Assembly (NCBI GenBank): GCA_015179125.1 | Contig: WHVA01000035.1 | Span: 332,785-396,784 of the forward strand | Origin: Gautieria morchelliformis | Taxonomy: Eukaryota > Basidiomycota > Agaricomycetes > Gomphales > Gomphaceae | Direction: 5' to 3' | Length of the DNA stretch: 64,000 nt | Shown here: in pieces, positions 45,758 through 56,135 of the stretch | Layout: every line of letters begins with the position of its first letter | How positions within the stretch are numbered: the stretch's first letter is position 1 | The notes under the pieces: generated by a model | The model's input: the letters and a program-made list of their open reading frames with translations, nothing else | The model's database searches: none | What the model was told of the DNA's origin: nothing | Program-made: the position numbers and the translations under genes

Positions 45758-47520
45758 CCTTTCTTATCTTCATCCTTCTTCTCTTTTTTCTTGCCTTTAG
45801 AATGACATTCCGCTTTGATATGCCCCTTTTTGCCGCACTTCCAACACTCCACATCTGTCCATGTGGTGTTGGAACTGCTGCTGTGTGGCTGGTGCTTTCC
45901 GTGATTTTTGACCACTGCAAGTGCGTTCTCACTCGTCCATGCGACGCTGGCGTTCTACAGGGGTTAGTTTTCCGTCCTTCCCAAGTTATGCTGAAGCCAG
46001 GTATGAGACAATTGAATCATCCCACACTGCTGATGCTGACAGTGCATCGCATAGAGTGATAGAGCAACTTTGTGAGGTTGTGGTACTACAACAGGCTATT
46101 GTATACGGTGATACCGGCAGATGAGTGGTTCCAGAGGTGTGTATGCTGAGGGAGTTTGATCAGGCAGTGGGTCTGGTCCATTTTCTGGCAGAGCACTTGC
46201 TGATTCAGGGATGTTGGGTGGTGGCAATGCTGGCATGGCCGTTGGAGGCTGGCCAGGCATACCAGATGGCGCTGGTGGCAATGGGTGCTCATCTTCATTG
46301 TCGCTCTCTGGTAGAGCTAGATCGATTTTTGCACATGGCGGTGAGGCTTGTGGAGGAAGAGGTGGAGCAGGCGTAGAAGAGTTGAGTGGGAGCTTTGGGG
46401 TAGATTGTAGAGGAAAGACTGTCTCCTCGAAAGTGACATCAGTAGATATGACTGTCTGTTTGGCCAATGGATTCCACAGCTTATATCCCTTTGTGGAAGT
46501 GTCATACCCTATCAACACAAGCTTCTGAGAAATAGGATCATATTTTGTTGGATTAGTCATTATATAGGCATAGGTGAGGCATCCAAAGATGTGGAGGTAA
46601 GAGGTCGGGTTTTCATCCTGTTAAAAGTTCATATGGGGAAATGTTTGAGGTAACATGAGATGGGGCTCAGTTTTGAACATGTACTGCAGTGCCTACTGCA
46701 AATTCCCAAAAACTGTGTGATATCCCAGCACTGTACAACATTGCTCAGGCCACCTCTGCAATAGTTCAGTTTGCTCACTCGGCAACTCCATTCTGCTGAG
46801 GGGTGTTTGGCACGGTGAGGTTGAGGTGTATTCCTTGCTTCTCCAGGTACTGAGTAAATTCCTGCGATAGGAACTCCCCACCGCGATCAGTGCATATATA
46901 GCTCTGAGTGATCCATTGTAATAATTTCTGACCAATGCATGGAAATTCGTTGACTTTCCCAGTAGACAGCCTTCACATGTAGCTAATGCATGTCTCATGT
47001 CCAACTCGATCTTGTCATTGATGTGCCGCAAAGATGACCAAGAGAGGTGTCTGAGCTGTGCATGGAGGATGTCAAGTGGGGTGACATGGACTTGCGACAC
47101 AGATGGGGTGTTGGTTTGTAGTGAGAGCCAGTAGTGCTGTCCATTGACCTGTCCTTCTCCAAAACAGTTCCATTCTTTGATATCGCAGCTCTAGAGCCTG
47201 AAAAGGTTGTTGAAAACCCTTTTGAATTGATCTTTAGTACACTGAAGAACCTTCCCCCACTTCCCGGTGCATGCAGCATGTCATGGAGGGTGATTGTCTT
47301 TTCTTGGCATTAACTCTTGTTAATCCAATGACTGTGCCTAGACCAATGTATGAAACAAAGGTCACTTTATCAGCAAAGTAGGCACGTATTGGTGTGGGAA
47401 GTGAATGATATTCTGAGAAATCGGAAATATCGTTTGTGATGTGGTCAGTGCAGCCTGAATCCAGCATCCACTTGTGTTCACATGCAATATAAAAGCAGGC
47501 TGGATGGCACCTTGGAAGGA
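45758..47520 (-). mobile_element. Rearranged Ty1/copia fragments (minus strand)
   Basis: Minus-strand pieces include a zinc knuckle CWKCGKKGHIKAEC (about 45,850), an integrase C-terminal part with KYDPISQKLVLIGYDTSTKG (about 46,540), the integrase segment around QQNGVAE (about 46,790), a GAG-pre-integrase domain HLSWSSLRHINDKIELDMRH (about 47,040) and a protease MLDSGCTDHITNDISDF (about 47,460). The zinc knuckle should precede the protease but lies at the opposite end, so the element has been scrambled. Reverse transcriptase is absent and frames are broken. Confidence 0.78.
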
Positions 47521-48170
47521 TGGTGTCATGACGCGTTTATTTCTCATACTCAGGTGCTCTGTTCTCCCATTTCTCACTCCATCTCTGTGTTCGTTCCAAT
47601 CGCCATTGTCATGTTCGGCAACCGATTCTCGCTGTTCGCGCCAACTACCATAGCCACACCGTCAACGCACGATCGACGTCTTTGGACTGACTTGGCAGTC
47701 ATCGCTGGGCCTATCGCCTCCTCTGCTTGACCCTCTTCCGATGGTGTTCTGATAATCGGATTGTCATAACCTGTGTATTTCCTGCACCTTGTTATCCCCA
47801 TTTCCCCTTTTCGCTACTCCTCCCCCGTGTTCGCTCAGCTTCGCCCTCCTCCTCGACCTCTCCTCCTCTATTTCATCTCTGTTCGCCCTTCCTCGCATTT
47901 CACCGAACGGCCATTCGCTGCTCGCATCATTCGCCAGCAGGCCCACCATCAAATCACGATCGACATCCCTACCCGGCATGATGGCTCGTCAGTAACTCCA
48001 TCAGCTTCTCGATCCAACCCCCTTTTGGTGTTCATATGAGCAGGGTGCGTTCACGGGACGTCCTACCATAGGTCGTGTGGGATCAACCCAGTAGATGAAG
48101 AACCCGTGCAGGGTGGTGTATATGTGGGCCCCAAGGCATGATTTCGTACATAGGTGTCTTCGCCACCTTC
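47520..48170 (+). repeat. Dispersed LTR-like repeat (copy 1)
   Basis: The left half (TCATGACGCGTTTATTTCTC...) recurs at 51,658-51,995 in the same orientation; the right half recurs inverted at 50,246-50,690 and 52,009-52,400. It is rich in TTCGC motifs and ends just before the resumed WD40 sequence. Confidence 0.75.
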
Positions 48171-48171
48171 A

Positions 48172-48586
48172 CTCTCCACACCAACTGGGTCACGTCGGTG
48201 GTTTTCTCGCACGACGGCAAGCGCATTGTCTCTGGGTCTTTTGACAAGACGATCCGTGTGTGGAATGTAGACACCTGGGAGGCCATTTCAGCACCATTCG
48301 CAGGTCAGGATGGTCAGTAACTGTTATTTTTATTTGTTGGAACATGATGACATCTCCTAATATCCTTTGTACAGCTACGGGGCCTGGGTTTCGACATGAC
48401 TCATGGCTAGAAAATGGCTGGATACTCAACTTGCCCTCAGAGCATTTATTCTGGGTCCCACTCTGGTCTCGGTTAGGTTTGTGGTGGCCAGCGAATACCA
48501 CTGTCATTGGGGAGGGGTCTACAAAGCTTGATCTCACCTGGTTTGAGCATGGGACTTCATGGATGCAGTGCAGAGAGGCCCCATAA
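48172..48586 (+). pseudogene. Last WD40 repeat and C-terminal tail of the broken receptor gene
   Basis: [20 protein letters not shown] resumes the WD40 array in the same strand as the block at 45.3-45.8 kb, then after a probable intron comes the tail ENGWILNLPSEHLFWVP, then LGLWWPANTTVIGEGSTKLD and HGTSWMQC. This WVP...GLW.P...T.LDL..F.HG..W..C signature is the usual C-terminal end of Agaricomycete NACHT-WD40 proteins. Together with the upstream parts it shows one gene split by about 2.4 kb of inserted repeats. Confidence 0.65.
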
Positions 48587-49459
48587 GTTTCCCAGGTCAA
48601 ATACTCACTGACACACAGATACTGCATGTCCTGTTATCATAGTAATTTAACTTCTGGCATATTGTACACACATTGAAAGGGGCTTTCCTACAAGTTTGAT
48701 CACCTTTATTGCCACAGCAATGCTTCAGGGTGGAGAGTCAAGGATTGGGTTACTAGAGAAGTGATTGTGGACTTTTGCAACAGTCCCCTCATCATTGCCC
48801 TCACAGTTGTTCAGCCTGCCCCCTGGAGTGGTCTTTGATGTGGAAGGTACAGAATTGGGAGAAAGACAGACTTGTGTCATGAACCGGTTTATTTCACCAA
48901 ATACACTGAGTGCTTACATGGAATCTTTTCCCCCAATCGTCTCATCAGACCACTAGCATCACATCTTCATACCCCAAGTTGAGCCATCACCTCCATTGCC
49001 ATGTGCTTCACTGCCACTTCCACAATTGTGCCTACACCATCACTCCCTATGCAGATGCCACCAATCATAGGGCACCATCACTGGTCCACACCAGGTGACA
49101 ATCTGACAGGATGAGTACCAACAGCATGGATTGGGGAAACCTTGATCCCCATGAACTCTTCTTTGACCCTTCCTCAGGATGAGTTGACATGCCTATGTAC
49201 TATATTCCCTTTGTGGATGAGGGCAAGATAAGTGTAGAGATTCAGATATTGGAAAGTGGGGTTAGCACTAGCTATGACCCATATTGCTTTGATCAATCCC
49301 TACAACCCTCTCAACTACCTAATCCTACACCAGCCCCATCAATTGACTTGGAAGGTCAAGCATTGTCTCAGAGGCTGTTCATGTGGAGTAGAGATGTGTG
49401 GTTCTGTATTGTTGGTTGGCTCAGGGGTTAAGGACAACTCATTATTGTCTCCCTGAGTC
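48587..49459. other. No identifiable gene
   Basis: Two short plus-strand frames (48,765-48,956 and 49,189-49,431) lack known domains. The base composition resembles the surrounding repeat-derived sequence. Confidence 0.35.
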
Positions 49460-49700
49460 TGTCAGGGGACACCCTGTTTTCCAACTCTGACACCACCCCA
49501 GGCTCCACTTCCATTCCCAACTCTACTTTTGGAAATGCTTCCACTTCTGGGAGAACTTCCACCAGTTCCATTTGCTTTGCCAATTCTGCTCCATTCTCTG
49601 ACTTCCACTTTCGGAACAGTGTCGGAAGTCAAGCAACTTGCGTAGTATACAGCAACAAGGGTCGGTCAAGGGTAAGGGAGGTCAGGGGAATGTAGGTACA
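49460..49700 (+). repeat. Old, truncated LTR related to the chromodomain element
   Basis: TGTCAGGGGACACCCTGTTTTCC, shared with the intact LTRs, starts at 49,460, and ACTTCTGGGAGAACTTCCAC and GGAACAGTGTCGGAA also align. Only the first ~240 bp remain, with small deletions. Many CG dinucleotides of the young copy are TG or CA here. Confidence 0.82.
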
Positions 49701-49744
49701 CATCCCAACAATGGGTGGTGTATGCACTCATGTCTGGCAAGTAA

Positions 49745-50236
49745 TGTGCCAGGTAATATCGTGTATTAGTGAACACAGTGAATGCCTGAATGGCTTGTGA
49801 AATGAAGTGTGTATTTCGGTGAATAAGGTGAAGCCAATAAATGTTTAGAAGGTGAGAGGGCTACCCGAACGGAGTTCACCCTATCTACAGTCATAGCAAA
49901 ATAGCCCGTGATACTTGACGATGTAACATACAAGGCCTCACAGAAAGGTTGTCTAGTAGTAACAATCCTTTCACCGGCGAAGGTACTCAACAGCACCGAC
50001 AATGGTATGAAGACTAAAGTAGTGAAGGTGAAGTACAAAAACTCACCAGTGGTGCTTAAGTACTCCTCTGGTCTAAGATAGTAGTCTATAGAAGAGGGCA
50101 GAGGGCTCACGACGATAGTCACAGTGAGGTCAAGTTTTGCACAGGATAGACATATGATAATTGAACTGCAGAATATACATGCAAATGTAAACTACTTATA
50201 CCGAATGCTCATGTGATATCAGCAAATAGGAAAGAG
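49745..50236 (+). repeat. Dispersed repeat X (forward copy)
   Basis: TAATATCGTGTATTAGTGAACACAG... is repeated in reverse complement at 52,401-52,805. Probably an LTR part of a degenerate element. Confidence 0.7.
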
Positions 50237-50245
50237 GCCGGTGTG

Positions 50246-50690
50246 AGTCAGGGTTGGATAGGGGTGCGCAGTCAGGATACAAATAGATGAAACACATATA
50301 CAATGGAGAAAGGGAGGAGTGCGAATGTGAAACAACAGGGAGGAAAGAGGACAAAGGTACCCATGTAAGAAAACACACCTTGAGAGCTGCATACATGTTA
50401 CCCTGCATGGACTCTTGGTCTGCCAGGTTGATCCCACATGATCTACAGGTAGGATGTCCCGCAAATGCATTTCAGCCATAGGAACACCCAAAGGGGGTTG
50501 AGTCAGGAAGATGATGGGGCCAGTGATGAACCATCACGCTGGGTAAAGGATGTAGATTGTGTTTGATGGCATGCCTACTGGCAAATGATGCCAGTAGGAA
50601 ATGGTGCTTCAGCGAATTCAGCAAAGAGCGAATGGAGTGAACATAGAGGTGGAGTGATGAAAGGGAAAATGGGGATATCTTGATATAATA
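50246..50690 (+). repeat. Dispersed repeat Y (forward copy)
   Basis: GTCAGGGTTGGATAGGGGTG opens the unit; it recurs in the same orientation at 52,009-52,400 and inverted at about 47,870-48,170. Divergence from the 52-kb copy is noticeable, mostly CG to TG/CA changes. Confidence 0.72.
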
Positions 50691-50699
50691 AATAATTGA

Positions 50700-51443
50700 G
50701 TCATGACGCTCATGCTCTTTAATCGAGTGTGAGAAGATAAAAATGTCGTCCATATATACATGGACGAAGCGACCTATGCAGTTGCGGAAGATTGCTGTCA
50801 TCAGTTGTTGGAACATAGATGGCATGTTGCAATCTCCCATCTGGATTACTTGGCTTCAAAACGTGCCAAGTATTGTCACAAATGCAGTCTTTGCAACATC
50901 CTCTGGGGAGACTTGGATCTGCTTGTATGCTTCAGACATATTGAGCTTCATCCAGTATCGGCAGCACCCTATGTTGCCGCGGAGGATGTCCTGATCTGGG
51001 AAGGGTGTAATGTCCTTCACCGTATTCTCATTCTGCTGGTGCATATCAAAGACTGTGTGTAGCGTGCTGTTTTTCTTCGGTATGCAAAGCATTGGCACTG
51101 CTTGGTGTTCCACCACTGGTATCCACCACCCTGCGGTGGTGTATCTTTCCAGTTTTGCGGAAAGTTATTTGCAGAAGTGTTCTGGACACTTCAGCAGCCA
51201 ATACCACATGCATTTGTTGGGATCAAATAAGTTGATCTTGTGGTTGACCTCCCTCAGACGTGGGAGCTCAAGTGGAATACCACTGACCAGGTCAGTGATC
51301 TTTTCCATCCATTCCTCGTGCAAGCAAGGGATGTCATCATCCGTGAGGATGATGATGGCAGGGTGAGATGCCATTAAGTGCCTCACGCGTCTATTAGGTC
51401 CCACTGAGCATGGGAGCACCTTCTTCTTCCCCAGCACCTTCAT
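50700..51443 (-). pseudogene. Ty3/gypsy reverse transcriptase relic
   Basis: Minus strand: FDPNKCMWYWLLKCPEHFCK, VVEHQAVPMLCIPKKNSTLH, YWMKLNMSEAYKQIQVSPED, MFQQLMTAIFRN and FVHVYMDDIFIFSHSIKEH. These are RT fingers and palm with the catalytic YMDD-type motif. Frame shifts lie near 51,150 and 50,850. It stops at repeat Y with no RNase H or integrase. The low CG content suggests an old copy. Confidence 0.8.
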
Positions 51444-51654
51444 CGTTAGATGGGCACATCTCTCCCTATGTGTGTAGGGAGAGCTTGAGGACGAGTTATC
51501 TTGCCACTCACCCTCCTGGCTTCAGTGGGCCTGGGAAGACCATGGCCCAGAGGTGAGTGTAAATACCCTATTTACCCACATTGCCCTTAAGGCAATGTGT
51601 GCTGCTAGAATAGATTAGCTAATGTTAGTGTATCCCTATGGATCCACTGTATAG

Positions 51655-51995
51655 TTGTCATGACGCGTTTATTTCCCATACTCAGATGCTCTGTTCTCCC
51701 ATTCCCCACTCCACCTCCGTGTTCGTTCCGATCACCCTTGCCATGTTCGGTGACCGATCTTCGCTGTTCGTGCCATTTACCATAGCCACGCCGTCAAAGC
51801 ACGATCGACGTCTTTGGACTGACTTGGCAGTCATCGCTGGGCCTATCACCTCCTCTGCTCAACTCTCTTTCAATGGTGTTCCTATGATTGGATTGTCATG
51901 ACTTGTGTATTTCCAGCACCTTGTTATCCCCATTTCCCCTTTCGCTACTCCTCCCCCGTGTTCGCTCGGCTTTGCCCTCCACCTCGACCACTCCT
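51655..51995 (+). repeat. Dispersed LTR-like repeat, left half (copy 2)
   Basis: Aligns over about 340 bp with 47,525-47,870 (GACGCGTTTATTT, CACGATCGACGTCTTTGGAC and GTGTTCGCTCGGCTT shared). Copy 2 keeps more CG sites in some stretches and fewer in others. Confidence 0.75.
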
Positions 51996-52008
51996 CCCCT
52001 ACAAGTCA

Positions 52009-52805
52009 GGGTTGGATAGGGGTGCGCAGTCGTGATACAACATAGATGAAATAAACATACAAATAGAGTGAGAGAAGAGGGAGAACATGAAACGACGGAG
52101 AGTAAAGGTGGCGAAGGCACCTATGTACAAAATCATGTCTTGGGGCCCGCATATACACCGCCCTGCACGGGTTCTTCATTTACTGGGTTGATCCCACACG
52201 ACCTACGGGTAGGACGTCCTGTGAACACACCCTGCTCATATGAACACCAAAAGGGGGTTGGATCGAGAAGCTGATGGAGCTACTGACGACCCATCATGCC
52301 AGGTAGGGATGTCGATCATGTTTTGATGGTGTGCCTGCTGGCGAATGATGCGAGCAGCAAATGGCTGTTCGGCTAATGCGAGGAAGGGTGAACGGAGATG
52401 ACATGACGGCCTCTTTCCTATTCGCTGATACCTTACGAGCATTCGATATAAGTAGTTTGCATTCGCATGTACATTCCCCAGTTCAATTATCATACGTCGT
52501 CCATCTTGTGCAGACTTGACCTCGCTGTGATCATCGTCTTGAGCCTTCTCCTGGAAGGGCTCCAAAGGGGCACCTTCGCCGGTGAACGGATTGTCGCTAC
52601 TTAGACAGCCCTTCCATGACACCTTGCACGTTATACCGTGAAGTGCCACAGACTATTTCGCTACGACTGTAGATAGGGCTAGCTCTGTTCGGGCAACCCT
52701 CTTATCTTGTGAACATTTGTTGGTTCACCTATTCACCGAATGGCATACTTATTCGCACAAGTTATCCAGGCATTCGCTGTGTTCACTAATACACGATATT
52801 AACGC
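52009..52805 (-). repeat. Dispersed repeat Y plus inverted repeat X (copy 2)
   Basis: 52,009-52,400 is a forward copy of Y; 52,401-52,805 is the reverse complement of X at 49,745-50,236. The composite is therefore arranged differently from the 49.7-50.7 kb pair. Confidence 0.68.
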
Positions 52806-54077
52806 CTGAAAACCAATCTTGACACTTGTGTGGGAACTGTGCGGCGGTTCCCCAGATCATCTTACCTTACACTGTCACTATGTAGCACATGGAATAACCA
52901 CATATTGGTCAAGTTCCGTTTGCCCTTGTGATACAAGGACCTAAGATCCACTCTCTTACATGTTTTTGAACTTCCTGCAGTTGTTCACCAAGCGAACAAC
53001 TGATTTGTGGAAATCCGCATGATCTTGAAGAAAATCACTGCGTCAACAGCTGTTTACCATTGAAAACCATCCAGTAGACCCTCTACTGTCGGCTGCGAGC
53101 ATGATGATTCCACACAGTAAAAGAAGGACGCTAGCTTCTAGCTTGTGGCCACCATCCCAGGAACAGCCTAGCGACACCACAGCTGACGCAACCTTGGGCT
53201 CCGAACCCAGGATAATGGAAGGTGGGGTGTCATAGACCTCACTGCACTTGTCCCACCAATAGAGGACGAGCAAGGGCCCGACCAAATCTCACCCAGCATG
53301 GTCGAAGATGGGACACCGCCGGGCAGCAAGCCGGTGTCCCTACCCCAATTCCCCTGGCCCTTAAACAATGGCAAGGGCAGAGATGTTTCACCATCGTCCG
53401 ATGGCAGAGCCTCAGGATCAGGGCATACTTTGAGTCGGTCTCGAAGTTGAAATTCAGCCCACCGCTCATGAAGTCAAGCAACGACCGTCATCCCTGATGG
53501 GGCATGACAAAAAAAAAGACAAGTGCCCGATGATGGGCAAGGCTTGGAATACTCAAGCTTGAGATGCAAGAGCTTGAGGAAACATGCCATCGACAATGAG
53601 ATGGCTGAGGCAATGGCCAAGCAAGTGCAAGACGTGTTGCACAGGAATGCCCTCATGGGCCATAAGCATGAGCATATCACATCACGACTGCCCTCATGCA
53701 ATTCAGCAAGGAGCTCAACAAAATTGAGGAGATCCGGCAATGGGATGCTGCCTCGTTGGAGGACATCCAAAAGGCACTTCGCCCACATGAAGAACCCGGG
53801 GTGTCCCTCAGGGACGCACCTTGATCAGCGGCAAGCGAACAAGACCGTGCCCCCGACGATCAACAGTGACAGGAGCAGGACCGCTGATGCATGCTGCCGC
53901 TGGCTGCCCCTAGTCAAACAAGATGTACGATTCAGAAATGAATTGCACGGTACTGGTTGCTCCCACGAGCAACTGCAAGACAATCCAACAGATTGTCAGA
54001 GAACAAGTCATCTCAGAGCCTGACTTGGAGGCCATGGTGGAGAGCCTGGAGCTCAAGGCAGCGCACTGGCAACAAAG
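52806..54077. other. Unassigned repeat-like region
   Basis: A 166-codon plus-strand frame (53,523-54,023) is rich in Ala, His, Ser and charged residues but matches nothing I know; antisense frames overlap it. A run of nine A residues is at about 53,510. Probably decayed transposon sequence. Confidence 0.3.
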
Positions 54078-54440
54078 GTGGAACATGGATCACCTATAGA
54101 ATCAGCCAATGCGGTGCAGAAGATACTCTCCATTGATGAGCTTCATTGCCAGATGGGTCACATCTCCCCACATGCCATAAAAAACCTCTTAGTCAGAGGC
54201 ATTATCACCAGCATCAAGGTAGATAAGAAGAGCATACCTACGTTCTGCACCTCTTGTGTGCAAGGGAATATGATGCGTAAGGCTATTCCTAAGGAAAGGA
54301 TAGGGCCACAAGCTACAAAACGTGGCGAAAAAATACATAGTGATGTATGTGGACCTACCACACCTCAGAGATACAATGGGAGGGCATACTTCATCAATTT
54401 TCGCTTCCCTGACGATTTCACCCATTGGTCTCCACACCTC
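54078..54440 (+). pseudogene. Ty1/copia GAG-pre-integrase / integrase N-terminal relic
   Basis: LSIDELHCQMGHISPHAIKN, CTSCVQGNMMRKAIPKERIG and IHSDVCGPTTPQ are the zinc-binding GAG-pre-integrase region and the first integrase core aspartate. The reading collapses at FPDDFTHWS. It differs from the copia pieces at 46-47.5 kb, so it is a second family or subfamily. Confidence 0.75.
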
Positions 54441-54887
54441 AACGCCATCACCCCGCCTGCCCCCTCGTGCGTTCTTCTCCGGATAAAACTGGACTAGACG
54501 ATCTAAGAGCGATACGGTACCGTGAAATGGAGACGCGAAAGACTACTGAGTGGGGAATTGGAACTTGGGGGCAATGATACCGATGTTGTGCGCGTGGAAT
54601 GGGGTGTAGAGCGGCGGAGCAAGGGGTCAACGGGGAGGTTAAAGCGCCGGTGTTTGGAACGGTAGACCCGGTGTCATCGCCAATTTCTCTCATGTCTCAT
54701 CCCATGCGTTTGCGCAAGAATCAGGCATGCTACAGACGTGAGCCATGAGTTGCAGAGTAGGAGTATCTGGTGTCCTGTGAGTTTAGTGTGCCTCCAATTG
54801 CAAGGGAGGTCCAGAGCCTGCAGGATGGACGCTGACTGCGTCCGAAAGGGTACAACAGCAAGGTGGCGCGTCGTGTGGGTGTCGATC
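54441..54887. other. No identifiable gene
   Basis: Spacer between the copia relic and the left arm of the large inverted repeat; nothing recognised. Confidence 0.4.
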
Positions 54888-55590
54888 GCGAGACGCGTTT
54901 TCGGGACTGGGCCGAGTTTGTGACTCACGCCGAGACCCTGGAGCACGGTCAATCGTCAAATTTGGGCGCAGTATTGGATAGTGAGGAAACATAATGTTGG
55001 CGTAGAAAGAAGTGATTGGTGGGGATGATGAGGGTTCTCGTGCTGGGTTCTGGGGTGACGTTTAAGGTGTCATATATCGTGATGGTGGCAGGATATGCGA
55101 GGCTCTCTGATGCCGATCCGCGCCGTATTCCGGGTACCAGCTTGCCGTGAGAAGCATTTGGGTGGCAAATGTGACCGATCAATGACCGAGTCGATCAATG
55201 GACGTGCTCCTGATTGTGTGCAGTTGGGTGACTGATCAAATGCCACGTGTGGAAGTGACGTGTTCGGTATTCTGTCCTCTTACATTTGTCGTTCTCTAGA
55301 GTGCGGCATGTTTACCCGATGGCATGATCATACGCATTGGCTTACCGTGCAATTCAGCGAGGGCGCATAGCAGCGTCGTCTCGATCTCGGGTTCAGATCA
55401 CCGCGCGCTCGCAACCCAGATCGCAAACGCACCCCAGGTGACTTTTATTTCGTTCGCTCGTCTCTCTTAATGCGGAGGTGCAGGGCAGACAATGACCCGT
55501 GAATTGCATCCGTTGCAACCCAACCTTTTCCTGGTTCATGTTGAAGAAGTTTCACGCCATCTCCAGAGTGAATCAATGCACACCACTCCT
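54888..55590 (+). repeat. Left arm of large inverted repeat
   Basis: From GCGAGACGCGTTTTCGGGAC at the outer end, this arm matches the reverse complement of 60,550-61,375. The outermost ~330 bp differ at only about ten positions; similarity stays high through CTCTCTTAATGCGGAG and becomes gapped after about 55,510. A 77-codon frame on the minus strand is conserved in both arms. Confidence 0.88.
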
Positions 55591-56135
55591 TCAGGAAGAC
55601 AGTCGGTATTGCTTATTCGGTACCAATGCTACCACCCAAGGCATTTATTTATTCTTATGAATTGCGCCCAAGCACGCTGAAGTCGGGGTCCTTGCCGTCA
55701 TCTGTTATCTGAATGAAGCAAGTATTCATGGAGCTGTATCGCAGAGAATTGGAAAACAGCGGCATTCACCTGCTAGTGCCCGCAGCACCTTCGCGTGTCC
55801 GCCCTCTACGTCCAGACGGAGCTTGTCCAGTTGGGTTTTCATGTAGAGAGCCTCTCTATGTGCAAACCCAACAGGGTAGCATTGCCGCCCTCGAGCTCAG
55901 GGCGGCGGGAGTTATAAACCTATGTTTATAGCATAACTAGATTTACACTTGACGTCATTGTCTAGCACAAACTGGCATTCGTATCGCAACAAGTTCCCTG
56001 GCGTCAAATTACCTACAGTGATTACATTGTCAGTCCATTAATGTGATTAACAGCATTTTCACGTGCCGATCAGAACCCAAATGGGCATGCCAATGCGACT
56101 TTAACCGCACAACATCGAAACGTTCATGAACTTAC
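55591..56135. other. Spacer inside the inverted repeat, no recognised gene
   Basis: A 72-codon plus frame at 55,713-55,931 has no known domain. AT-rich toward the epoxide hydrolase stop codon. Confidence 0.35.

Noticed and set aside
45286-45915. 209-codon minus-strand frame with a zinc knuckle
   Set aside because: Only its first ~50 codons are copia Gag; the rest is the antisense of the WD40 repeats, open because the repeats are uniform.
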